In this document: positions 26,226 to 34,400 of the stretch, one piece after another
How positions within the stretch are numbered: position 1 is the first letter of the stretch
Layout of the letters: each line of letters opens with the position of its first letter
Assembly (NCBI GenBank): GCA_018374355.1
Contig: JAHAFI010000009.1
Span: 40,186-104,185 of the forward strand
Direction: 5' to 3'
DNA from: Clostridiales bacterium
GTDB taxonomy: Bacteria > Bacillota > Clostridia > Lachnospirales > Lachnospiraceae
DNA length: 64,000 nt
Translations under genes and position numbers: made by a program
The notes under the pieces: generated by a model
Told to the model about the DNA's origin: nothing
Databases searched by the model: none
Seen by the model: only the letters and a program-made list of their open reading frames with translations

Positions 26226-27482
26226 ATGAAAGAAACAAAACCGGAATTAAAAGTATATATGTTAGGAAGCTTTTCTATAGTGTATGGTGATGAGACAATT
26301 TCTTTTAAACGCAACAGTACAACGAAAGCGATGAAACTTCTTCAGATTTTACTTCATGCATCTGCTTGCGGCGGCGGAATATCCAGAACCAGACTGTGGG
26401 AGGATCTTTTCGGAAGAGAAGAATTGGCAAATGTGGCAAACAATCTGAGAGTAACCGTATTCCGATTAAGGAAGATGCTGACGGATGCGGGGCTTCCGGA
26501 ACATGATTACATACAGATCGATAACGGAATCTACAAGTGGGACAGCCCCATGGAGGTCTATATTGATACTGCTGACTTTACGAATAAGGTGAAGGCAGCA
26601 GAGACAGAAGAAGATACAGCAAAAAAAATGCAGCTCCTTCAGGAAGCCTGCGAGCTGTACCGGGGAGAATTCCTTCCGGCGCTGTCCGGAGAGGACTGGG
26701 TGATCATCAACAGCGTACAGTACAAGAAGCTGTACACAAACGCACTTCTTCAGGTGTGTGAGTGGCTGAAGTCCCAGAGAGAATACGAGACGATACTGGC
26801 CCTGACCAAAAAGGCGGTGGAGATCTATCCCTTTGACGAATGGCAGGTACTGCAGATCGATGCACTGGTTGCATTGAACCGTTACAAAGAAGCATATCAA
26901 TATTATGAAGAAACATCGAAGATGTTCTTTGAAGAGCTGGGAATCAGCCCTTCTGAGAAGATGATCGAGCAGTTTAAAAACATGAGCCGGAAGATGGGAC
27001 GAGATTATCAGGATGCGGGAGAGATCATGAACGGTCTGAAAGAGACGGAATATGAGCAGGGAGCATTCTATTGTACCCTTCCAAGCTTCCGGGACGGCTA
27101 TCGTCTGGTAAGACGAATCCTCGAGAGAAACGGACAGTCCGCATACCTTATGGTATGCTCACTCACCGACGGTCAGGGCAGACCGCTGGAAGGAAAGGAG
27201 AAGCTTCAGGTACTGTCTGAAAATCTCCATCCGGCAATCAAGCGCTGCCTGCGAAGAGGAGATTCTTTTACAAAATACAGTCCGTCTCAATTCCTGATCC
27301 TTTTGATAGGAACAAACAGGGAAAACTGCGATATGATCTTCCATAGAATACGGGATGCATTTACGGCGAATCATAAAGGATGGAAACAGAATCTGGAATA
27401 CTACGTATCCACCGTACTGGACGTGGAAACGAAAGAAGATTCGCGTATTTCTTTTCGGAAAAACAAGTTTTTCTGGAAATAG
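26226..27482 (+). CDS. SARP/BTAD-type transcriptional regulator
   Basis: The 418-residue protein has an N-terminal OmpR/PhoB-like winged helix (residues about 8-100: LKVYMLGSFSIVYGDETISF ... NNLRVTVFRLRKML), then an all-helical BTAD domain with TPR-like repeats (residues about 110-260: YIDTADFTNKV, ACELYRGEFLPAL, PFDEWQVLQIDALVALNRY). A C-terminal domain of about 150 residues resembles a non-catalytic nucleotide-cyclase/GGDEF-like sensor fold but is not firmly assigned. It lies between the type IV pilus operon and the sortase-pilus genes and is cotranscribed with a small protein whose paralogue starts the pilus operon. It is a good candidate regulator of one or both pili. Confidence 0.85.
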   Translation: MKETKPELKVYMLGSFSIVYGDETISFKRNSTTKAMKLLQILLHASACGGGISRTRLWEDLFGREELANVANNLRVTVFRLRKMLTDAGLPEHDYIQIDNGIYKWDSPMEVYIDTADFTNKVKAAETEEDTAKKMQLLQEACELYRGEFLPALSGEDWVIINSVQYKKLYTNALLQVCEWLKSQREYETILALTKKAVEIYPFDEWQVLQIDALVALNRYKEAYQYYEETSKMFFEELGISPSEKMIEQFKNMSRKMGRDYQDAGEIMNGLKETEYEQGAFYCTLPSFRDGYRLVRRILERNGQSAYLMVCSLTDGQGRPLEGKEKLQVLSENLHPAIKRCLRRGDSFTKYSPSQFLILLIGTNRENCDMIFHRIRDAFTANHKGWKQNLEYYVSTVLDVETKEDSRISFRKNKFFWK

Positions 27483-27503
27483 GAAGATGGATAGGAGAAG
27501 AAC

Positions 27504-27935
27504 GTGAAAAATACTTGGATGGGAAGCGCAGCGCCGAACCTGGTGAACATCTGTGTGGACTGGAATGATTCGGGCGGCTCCGGTGGAAGAATCTACCATA
27601 ACTATGCAAAAGAAGCGATAGAATATCAGAATGTTGTACAGCTTTTAAGCTATCTGGAAAAATTTTATGACCGGCTGTCATTTCCTCAGGCTGCGGTACA
27701 GATGCGTAACTTTGTGGAAAAGAAGACGGAAGGACAAAGACAGCCGATAGAAAAAAAGACGGTACAGGACTTTGTGGTGCAGCAAAGAGGGAAATGCGCC
27801 ACGTTTCTGGTATTTGTTCAGTACAGACAGAATGCCACATGGCAGGGAACGATCATGTGGGTGGAAGAAGGAAAAAAACAAGAATTCAGAAGCGCACTGG
27901 AATTGCTCATGCTGATTGATAATGCGTTGGAGTGA
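27504..27935 (+). CDS. Small protein, paralogue of the one preceding the pilus adhesin
   Basis: GTG start at 27504 with TAGGAGAAG 4-8 bases upstream. The 143-residue protein was not recognised as a known family. Its last ~50 residues (ATFLVFVQYRQNATWQGTIM ... FRSALELLMLIDNALE) are clearly homologous to nearly the whole 65-residue product at 31214-31411 (over half the positions identical). The N-terminal ~90 residues are unique. There is no signal peptide or membrane segment, so it is cytosolic. The position directly after the BTAD regulator suggests a regulatory partner. Confidence 0.75.
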   Translation: MKNTWMGSAAPNLVNICVDWNDSGGSGGRIYHNYAKEAIEYQNVVQLLSYLEKFYDRLSFPQAAVQMRNFVEKKTEGQRQPIEKKTVQDFVVQQRGKCATFLVFVQYRQNATWQGTIMWVEEGKKQEFRSALELLMLIDNALE

Positions 27936-27950
27936 TTGCGGGCTGCGATA

Positions 27951-28017
27951 GAAAACACGAAAGAGAAGGCCCGGGGGTTCAGATGATGATGGACTCCCGG
28001 GCCTTGACATTACAATG
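27951..28017 (+). repeat. Left direct repeat flanking the restriction-modification cassette
   Basis: This 67-base segment runs from GAAAACACGAAAG to TTGACATTACAATG and contains a GC-rich hairpin (GGCCCGGG...CCCGGGCC, 27968-28002). It is repeated at 30613-30676 with one substitution and one 3-base (ATG) difference. The two copies bracket the R-M genes exactly. Confidence 0.9.
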
Positions 28018-28033
28018 ATGATTGGGGTTAAAT
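28004..28033 (+). promoter_or_regulatory. Possible promoter of the R-M operon, -35 inside the repeat
   Basis: TTGACA (28004-28009) lies in the repeat; TTAAAT (28028-28033) follows after 18 bases, just outside it. If real, the inserted cassette would use a -35 box supplied by the duplicated target sequence. Confidence 0.4.
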
Positions 28034-28060
28034 GTTATATTCTCAAGGGAGGAGATTGCT

Positions 28061-28957
28061 GTGATAAAAACGAAAGCAGAGTGGATTTTAGCATTTAAAA
28101 AAGTCGGAGATTCCATACTATCCGAACTTTCCAAATCAACAAAATCCGAGAGAAACAAAGCAAAAGAAATCAATGAACGCATTAAAAAATATAGAGAGGA
28201 AGAAATTGCCAATATCAATGCTATTGCGCAAAGAGAATCATGGGACAATCAGACGCTGCTGAATGAAATTCTACTCTTAACCTATGCATCTTATATTGCT
28301 ATGCTGGAATATCGCAACAAAGTCTGGGCATATGATTACATGGCATTTTCGCGTCGTATCGGTGAGCTATGGGAACCGTTTTGCAAACTTGCGTTTGATT
28401 TCCCGATTAAGAAACTTACGCTGATTGAGCCTCCGGATTTTGAAGAAGTTCAAACACGTATAAAAAACGATGCAGCAGGATATATTGAAAGCTTGGACTT
28501 ACCCGAAAAAATCAAAGCTGAATTGAAGAGACATTATGAAATTCCCTGGATAATGGTTGACAGTGGAAAAATCAAACTCAGGTTAGATTTGCACTTTGAG
28601 CAGAATGGAATTCATTATAACTGTGATTTCAAAAGTGGATTTGGCTCAAACGAAAAAGGAAATACCAATCGACTGCTTCTTGTTGCAAGCATATACAATT
28701 CGCTGGGTGAAATTGAAAAAACAATTCTATTCGTAAGACAGGCGGAGGAGGAAAACAAAAATTATCTGCAGATACTCAAAAACTCTCCATATTGGGAAGT
28801 TCATTGTGCTGATGATGGATATGCCGCAATAAAAGAATTTACCGGGTTTGATATGCGCAAATGGTTGGACGAAAATGCAGATTGGAAAAACGATATTAGT
28901 ACAGAGTTAAAGCAGCATTTGGAGCGTAATGACCTTTTGAAATACTTGACATGGTAG
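28061..28957 (+). CDS. Probable type II restriction endonuclease, PD-(D/E)XK type
   Basis: Start at GTG 28061 (VIKTKAEWIL) with GGGAGGAG 7 bases upstream; the longer frame from a TTG at 28022 lacks a site. The 298-residue product has a charged helical N-terminus and a core with D176 (LRLDLHF), a 12-residue gap, then D189-F-K191 (CDFKSGFG). This is the D...(D/E)xK arrangement of PD-(D/E)XK nucleases. The protein family itself was not recognised. The adjacent adenine methyltransferase gene on the same strand gives the functional call. The cassette is markedly AT-rich and flanked by direct repeats, consistent with transfer. Confidence 0.72.
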   Translation: MIKTKAEWILAFKKVGDSILSELSKSTKSERNKAKEINERIKKYREEEIANINAIAQRESWDNQTLLNEILLLTYASYIAMLEYRNKVWAYDYMAFSRRIGELWEPFCKLAFDFPIKKLTLIEPPDFEEVQTRIKNDAAGYIESLDLPEKIKAELKRHYEIPWIMVDSGKIKLRLDLHFEQNGIHYNCDFKSGFGSNEKGNTNRLLLVASIYNSLGEIEKTILFVRQAEEENKNYLQILKNSPYWEVHCADDGYAAIKEFTGFDMRKWLDENADWKNDISTELKQHLERNDLLKYLTW

Positions 28958-28987
28958 AAATCACATGATACTCTTTTTGTAAGAAAA

Positions 28988-29009
28988 AGCTTAAGATAAA
29001 ACTTAAGCT
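28988..29009 (+). promoter_or_regulatory. Inverted repeat before the methyltransferase gene
   Basis: A perfect 8-bp inverted repeat (AGCTTAAG / CTTAAGCT, loop ATAAAA) lies between the nuclease stop and the methyltransferase ribosome site (AAGGAG at about 29019). There is no T-run, so it is not a terminator. It could be an mRNA processing or regulatory hairpin that sets the R:M ratio. Confidence 0.45.
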
Positions 29010-29031
29010 ATATCCTTTAAGGAGAAAAGAA

Positions 29032-30609
29032 ATGAGAGATAGTTTCTGTTCATATTACACAAATTCAAAGGATATTACTGCATATATGGTCTCCAAACTG
29101 AGGATTGCTGATAACGACATCATACTCGAACCGTCTGCAGGAGAAGGTATCTTTATCGACGAAGTGTTGGAAACGAATAAATCGGTACATATAGATGCGT
29201 TAGACATAAATAGCGATGCTATTTTCACTTTAAAAAAGAAATATGAATACAATTCTTCGGTTGCTGTTAGAGAAACAGATACTCTTCTTGATGAGCAGTT
29301 AGATCTTTACAGTGCCTCTCAATTGTGGTTAAAACAAACAGATACATTGTTTGATAAACAATTGGATACGTTCAGCTCTTTGGGTGGCCATTATACAAAG
29401 GTTATAGGAAACCCTCCCTATGGAGCATGGCAGGATTATGAAAAGAGAGATGTTCTCAAGAAAAAGTTTGCGGGACATTATGTCAAAGAAACGTATTCCT
29501 TGTTCTTACTGAGGTGTATATCTGTTCTAAGGATGAATGGAAGGCTTTCTTTCATCATTCCGGATACATATTTGTTTTTGAATATGCATTCACGTTTGAG
29601 AAAAATGATATTTACAAATACCAGGATTGAGGAAATTTTGATTTTTCCATCTAAATTTTTCCCTGGAGTCAGTTTCGGATATTCAAATCTTTCGATTATT
29701 ACACTTGAAAGATGTGATAGAAAGAGTGCATTAGACAACACTTTTAAAGTAATCCAAGGGTTCAACTCAGCAAGCGAATTTAATATATTGTCGAGGGACG
29801 AAAAAGAGTATCCTAAAAACTTGCAGATTTTTAGCTTTAAGCAGGAAGATGTTCTTGAAAACGAACAGCACAGGGTAATTCTGGCGGAGCCGGAGACGGC
29901 AGCACTTTTGGTAAAAACAACGCAAAAAATCGGAGATGCAGCCGATGTTGTGACCGGACTTTATACAGGTGATAATTCGAGATTTATCAAGGTATCTGAT
30001 AAAGATGTTAAAGGAGCAAAAAAATACGAAGCAGTGAATCAAGAACAAGTATTTCAGTGCACATCGATTTATGGCATTCCTGATGTGAATGAAGGATACA
30101 TACCTTATATTAAAAGTGCGGCTAAGAGACGCTACGTAAGGCAAAAAGACGAGTGGTTTGTTCGATGGGATAAGACGACGATTGACTTCTATAATAAAAA
30201 TAAGAAATCCAGATTTCAGAATTCGGCCTACTATTTTAAAACAGGCATTGGGATTCCTATGGTAAAATCGAGTAAAGTACGTGCGTTTTTAATGGCCGAT
30301 CATGTTTTCGATCAGTCAATAGTAGGAATATTCCCAAAAGATGATTCCAGACTTTATTATTTGTTGGCCCTTATGAATTCCGATGTGATCAATGAATTGG
30401 TTCATGTAATAAACCCTACCGCCAACAACTCGTCAAATTACATAAAACAACTGCCATATATAGAGCCCGCTGCTGATATTCTTGAAGACATAAACAAAAA
30501 GGTTCAAAAATTGATTTCTTTGGAAAATAAAGCTGAGTACGAAAACGCAGATAAATTGCATGGTGAAATAAATGCTGTTATCGATCAAGTTTATTTGAAT
30601 GGCAAATGA
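29032..30609 (+). CDS. Type II N6-adenine DNA methyltransferase with C-terminal specificity domain
   Basis: This 525-residue protein has AdoMet motif I EPSAGEGIF near residue 40 and catalytic motif NPPYG (127-131), which indicates amino methylation, here most likely N6-adenine. The C-terminal half is TaqI/Eco57I-like target recognition (YIPYIKSAAKRRYV, FDQSIVGIFPKDD, NPTANNSSNYIKQLPYIEP). An imperfect duplication of about 17 residues occurs between motifs I and IV (ETDTLLDEQLDLYSA and QTDTLFDKQLDTFSS). It would protect host DNA from the adjacent nuclease; the target site cannot be inferred. Confidence 0.9.
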   Translation: MRDSFCSYYTNSKDITAYMVSKLRIADNDIILEPSAGEGIFIDEVLETNKSVHIDALDINSDAIFTLKKKYEYNSSVAVRETDTLLDEQLDLYSASQLWLKQTDTLFDKQLDTFSSLGGHYTKVIGNPPYGAWQDYEKRDVLKKKFAGHYVKETYSLFLLRCISVLRMNGRLSFIIPDTYLFLNMHSRLRKMIFTNTRIEEILIFPSKFFPGVSFGYSNLSIITLERCDRKSALDNTFKVIQGFNSASEFNILSRDEKEYPKNLQIFSFKQEDVLENEQHRVILAEPETAALLVKTTQKIGDAADVVTGLYTGDNSRFIKVSDKDVKGAKKYEAVNQEQVFQCTSIYGIPDVNEGYIPYIKSAAKRRYVRQKDEWFVRWDKTTIDFYNKNKKSRFQNSAYYFKTGIGIPMVKSSKVRAFLMADHVFDQSIVGIFPKDDSRLYYLLALMNSDVINELVHVINPTANNSSNYIKQLPYIEPAADILEDINKKVQKLISLENKAEYENADKLHGEINAVIDQVYLNGK

Positions 30610-30612
30610 AAA

Positions 30613-30676
30613 GAAAACACGAAAGAGAAGGCCCGGGGGTTCAGATGATGGACTCCCGGGTCTTGACATTACAATG
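30613..30676 (+). repeat. Right direct repeat flanking the restriction-modification cassette
   Basis: The 64-base second copy of the segment at 27951-28017 starts 3 bases after the methyltransferase stop codon. It keeps the GC-rich hairpin with one change in the right arm (CCCGGGTC instead of CCCGGGCC). Confidence 0.9.
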
Positions 30677-30717
30677 TGTGCTTGAGTTTTTAACTTCATG
30701 AGTTTGACACTTTAATA

Positions 30718-30746
30718 TTGAACACTTTGAACAACTATGCTATATT
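30718..30746 (+). promoter_or_regulatory. Promoter of the antisense RNA antitoxin
   Basis: TTGAAC (30718-30723), 17 bases, TATATT (30741-30746), with predicted start near 30753. There is no reading frame downstream, only the terminator at 30809-30851. Confidence 0.7.
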
Positions 30747-30752
30747 ATAAGT

Positions 30753-30851
30753 GTAAATACAAAAGGAACAACCGCCCACATGGGTGAGTTGACCGGATAG
30801 AATGAAAAGCAAAGCCACCCGAACCGTCCAAAGTATCAGGGTGGTTTTTGC
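30753..30851 (+). ncRNA. Antisense RNA antitoxin of a type I toxin-antitoxin pair
   Basis: A transcript of about 100 bases is defined by a promoter (30718-30746) and a strong intrinsic terminator: GCAAAGCCACCC (30809-30820) pairs with GGGTGGTTTTTGC (30839-30851), with T5 inside. It faces the holin-like toxin gene tail to tail, so it can pair with the 3' part of the toxin mRNA if that mRNA runs past 30861. Its AAGCCACCC can also pair with GGGTGGCTT in the toxin mRNA leader (31002-31010). The layout is that of Bacillus RatA/TxpA-type systems. The RNA itself is inferred, not shown. Confidence 0.65.
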
Positions 30852-30860
30852 TATGTATAA

Positions 30861-30962
30861 CTACTTACAAAATGTAAATACAAATGTAAGCAATGCCAGA
30901 ATGAGCATCCCAAAAGCCATAAGGTCTTTAAAATCGAAGTTATGATTCTTTTTGTTCTTCAT
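30861..30962 (-). CDS. Holin-like type I toxin peptide
   Basis: This 33-residue peptide starts at the ATG ending at 30962 (MKNKKNHNF), preceded by GGGGGTGG. It has a basic N-terminus, then the conserved DLMAFG motif and a single hydrophobic helix (MLILALLTFVFTF). This is the signature of putative holin-like toxins (TxpA/BsrG/YonT-type, Hol_Tox). Such peptides damage the membrane when the antisense RNA is lost. The frame stays open upstream to 31058, but the leader lacks a ribosome site for the longer form. It is located next to an R-M cassette, another addiction module. Confidence 0.82.
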   Translation of the reverse strand: MKNKKNHNFDFKDLMAFGMLILALLTFVFTFCK

Positions 30963-31029
30963 AAGCACCACCCCCATTCTGTATAGAATGAGGTCAAGCC
31001 ACCCTGCAACACGATTGTTCCATGCTGTT

Positions 31030-31058
31030 ATATTATCACATTTGATTACTAATGACAA
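31030..31058 (-). promoter_or_regulatory. Promoter of the holin-like toxin mRNA
   Basis: On the minus strand TTGTCA (31058-31053) is followed after 17 bases by TAATAT (31035-31030). The predicted start near 31023 gives a leader of about 60 bases before the toxin ATG. Confidence 0.7.
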
Positions 31059-31128
31059 CGCATATCCCGGGCTTTCCCATTACAAAACATTAACAAAAAT
31101 ACAGAATTACGAAAAAATTTAAAAATCA

Positions 31129-31154
31129 GTAATGGTGTAATGCTTTCTGTAATG
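31129..31154 (+). promoter_or_regulatory. GTAATG direct repeats upstream of the pilus operon, candidate operator
   Basis: GTAATG occurs at 31129, 31137 and 31149, with an inverted copy (CATTAC) at 31078-31083, all 60-140 bases before the first gene of the surface operon. SARP/BTAD-type regulators bind short direct repeats just upstream of promoters. A regulator of that class is encoded at 26226-27482. Binding is inference. Confidence 0.4.
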
Positions 31155-31213
31155 GTAAATTTAATAGAATCATCTTAGTTAATCAAGAATATATAAAGAA
31201 GGAGGTTCGGAAA

Positions 31214-31411
31214 TTGAGAGATTCCATTCCAAACAATAAAGGAACATTTCTTTTGACTATACAGGACAGACAAAACGGAACGTGGCAGGGATCAGTTACC
31301 TGGGTTGATAAGCAGCATAAACAGTATTTCCGAAGCGCTCTGGAATTATTGAAATTGATAGAAAGTGCATTAGAAGAAAATATAGCAGAAGGAGGACAAT
31401 ATGAGGCGTAG
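31214..31411 (+). CDS. 65-residue protein opening the pilus operon, paralogue of 27504-27935
   Basis: TTG start at 31214 with AAGGAGG 8 bases upstream. The stop overlaps the first 11 bases of the adhesin gene, so the two are translationally coupled. The product (GTFLLTIQDRQNGTWQGSVT ... FRSALELLKLIESALE) matches the C-terminal third of the 143-residue protein encoded after the BTAD regulator. It has no signal peptide. The family was not recognised. It may be a cytosolic regulator of adhesin synthesis. Confidence 0.75.
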   Translation: MRDSIPNNKGTFLLTIQDRQNGTWQGSVTWVDKQHKQYFRSALELLKLIESALEENIAEGGQYEA

Positions 31412-34400
31412 AAAGTTAAGGGAAAAAATAATAGCATCAGCTTTATGTGCTGTAATGGCTTTCGGGAATATAGGCGCCACAAGCGCATTTGCCAGTGAAG
31501 AAGCAGCTCTTGGTATAGAAGCCGCATCAGAACCGGCAGCGCAGGCCGAAGGCGAACCGGCAGCAGAGGCGCTGACAGAAACGGTAAGCCAGCCGACCCC
31601 GGAACCTGTCCCGGACCCGACTCCGGAAGCAACGCCGGAACCGACTGCAGAGCCGGTTGTTACAACACCGGAACCTACCGTGGAACCGCAGCCGACAGAG
31701 GAACCGACAGCGGAACCAACACAGGAGCCGAAAGCGCAGGCAGAGCCAGCAGAGGAACCGACACAGGAGCCGAAAGCTGAGCCGACACAGCAGCCGACAG
31801 AAGAGCCGGCACAGGATCCGGCAGAGACACCGACTACTGAGCCGACCCCGGAACCGACCGTGGAATCGCAGCCGACAGAAGAACCGGAAGCAGTGCTGAA
31901 TGAAGCGGTACAGCTTAAAAAAGAGTTCCATGACGGAAACGGCAATCTGATTACTGTTACAGCAGATGTTGAAGCGGAAAGCTTTCAGGCAGAAGCATCA
32001 GCCATTACCATGGAAGTGAAAGGATTGTCTCCTTCTGAAGATACTTATATGAAGGATCTGATTCAGGAAGATATCCCGGAAGGTATGGAGCTGGGTGATT
32101 ACATATTCTATGATATCGCATTTATGGTAGACGGTCAGGAAACAGAGCCGCTGAAAGCCATCAAGCTTACCTTCGCAGGAAATAAACTTCCGATAGAAGA
32201 TACAGAAAAAGCAAATGTGATCTATCTGGATTACGCTGACCCTGAAGTAGAGGGAGACAAAGATGAAATCGTAGAAATCTCCCAGAAACAGGAACTGGTC
32301 AAAGCAGGATGGAACGCAGTGCAGATCGAAGAAAGTGATGTATCTGAAATCATCATGAACGCTGACGGAACAGCAGACCAGATTCAGATGGAAGGAAGAG
32401 ATTCCACATTCTACGGATGTTATGTAGAAAAAGAAATTCCGCAGTTGGTATTCACACATGAAGATGATGATGTGGTGATTACTGTCAGTGCGGAGGAAGA
32501 GGGAATTATTCCGGAAGGAGTAGAACTTAGTGTAACGCCGATTACTGCAGAAAGCGAAGAGACCAAGGCACAGTACGAAAAGGTTGCACAGCAAATTCAG
32601 GAAAAGGTGGCTGAGGAAGAAAAAGAAGTTGCCGGATTCCTGGCATATGATATCACTTTTGTAGATGGAGAAGGAAATAAGGTAGAGCCCAACGGTGAAG
32701 TAAAAGTATCCATGAACTACAAAGAAGCAGCCGTACCGGAATCTGTAGCAGAGATTGGCGCAGAGAATACAGAGGTTTCCGTTCTTCATCTGGAAGAAGA
32801 TGCCAATGGGGATGTGCAGAATGTTGTGGATATGGCACAGGCAGATCAGTTGGAAACATTGGAAACAACAGTGGTCAATGAAGTTCAGGCTGTGGAAGTG
32901 ATGACGGAAAGTTTTTCTGCATTTACAATCACTTGGACATATTTAAAATATAACAGCTATTATAGCAGAAATTTCACAGTTAACGTTGAATATGTTTCTT
33001 TAGATGCAGAAGGTAATAAAAAAGAGATAACAGTTGACGATGTAAATGTTGAGGATATTGATCTCGGTACAGAAAGTGAAACGATTGATTTAACGGATTA
33101 TTGGAAGTCTGCAAAGGGATATGTTCAGGACGAAATAAAAGTGGGATCTGTTACTGGAGAAACAATTTCGGCGTTGAAAAAATCCAGTTATGAGGAGGAA
33201 ACAGGTGGGTGGTATCCTTCAACTTCAACATACTATCAAATTGAATATCAAAAAGAAGATGGAACTTATGAATCTTGGCTTGATACAAAAGACAAACAAA
33301 CAAGTGGTACAATCTATTTCGTTTATACAGAAACAGACATAGAAATTGTTGACAATATCATTACAGATGGAAGTTTGAAAGCACAGAATAAGCAGGCAGA
33401 TAAAGTAGAAGGTGCTACATACCAGTGGCAGAAATGTGATTCTAAAGACGGTTCCTATACTAATGTAGAAAAGCAAAACTTCCAGAATGGAAGTTCTAAT
33501 CTCTCTGAAGATGGCAGCCAGCTTTATCCTGCATATGATAAGGGTGCACGTTACTGGTATAAGGTGACTGTTACATACAAGGATGGAACAGTAGCGACAA
33601 GTGCTCCGTATCAGGTGCCATATTTTGATGAACTGCAGAATGGCGGATTCGAGACGCCTGATTATGACACACATGTTCAGGTTACAAATGAAGAATATAA
33701 AGAAGAAGGAATATGGCAGTCAACAGGAGAAGGAGAGGGTGTAAACATTGAGATTGTTACAACACAAGATGGAGGAGATATAGGTGCTTATAATTGGCAC
33801 GGTGATTCTATTGATGCAGAAGATGGCGACGAAACAGACCAGTTTGCAGAAATTAACTGTGAATCAGCAGGGGCATTATATCAGGATGTGCTTACAATGG
33901 AAGGCAAAGCCCTAAATTATTGGTTATCTCACAGAGCAAGAGGTACGAGAACAAATGTTGAAGAGTATGATGAAATGTATCTCATCATTATGCCGACCAA
34001 GACAGCAGTAGAGAATAATCTGACCACTCAGGGCAACTTGGAAGAGTATTTGAATACGATTGGTGTGAGGCTTTCAACAGACATAACACAGAAAGAAACG
34101 GATGTGCCGCTTTCGGTAAATGTGTCGGACGTTCTGGTTCTTCGTATTACCAGTAGTGACTTTGATTGGCATGATATCAGCAAAGTAGCTGGTTATACAC
34201 CTACAGCAAGCCTGACACGTTTCTTCTTCATGTCAGGAAAGACAGCCTCAGGAAATAATACAGTCGGTAACTTTGTTGACGCAGTTGGTTTTTCGCAGGA
34301 TCTTCCACCTGTAAGAAATGACGAGTTTACACTTCAGGTGAAAAAAGAAATTAAAGGACTTCCAAATGCGGATGTAAATACTTTAAAAGAAGCAATTCAG

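Noticed and set aside
31081..31213. c-di-GMP riboswitch ahead of the pilus operon
   Set aside because: None of the conserved GEMM motif segments could be found here, nor ahead of the type IV pilus operon.
31370..31945. Ser/Gly/Cys-rich minus-strand frame opposite the adhesin N-terminus
   Set aside because: It is produced by the PTEP-type repeats of the adhesin read in reverse; no start signal.
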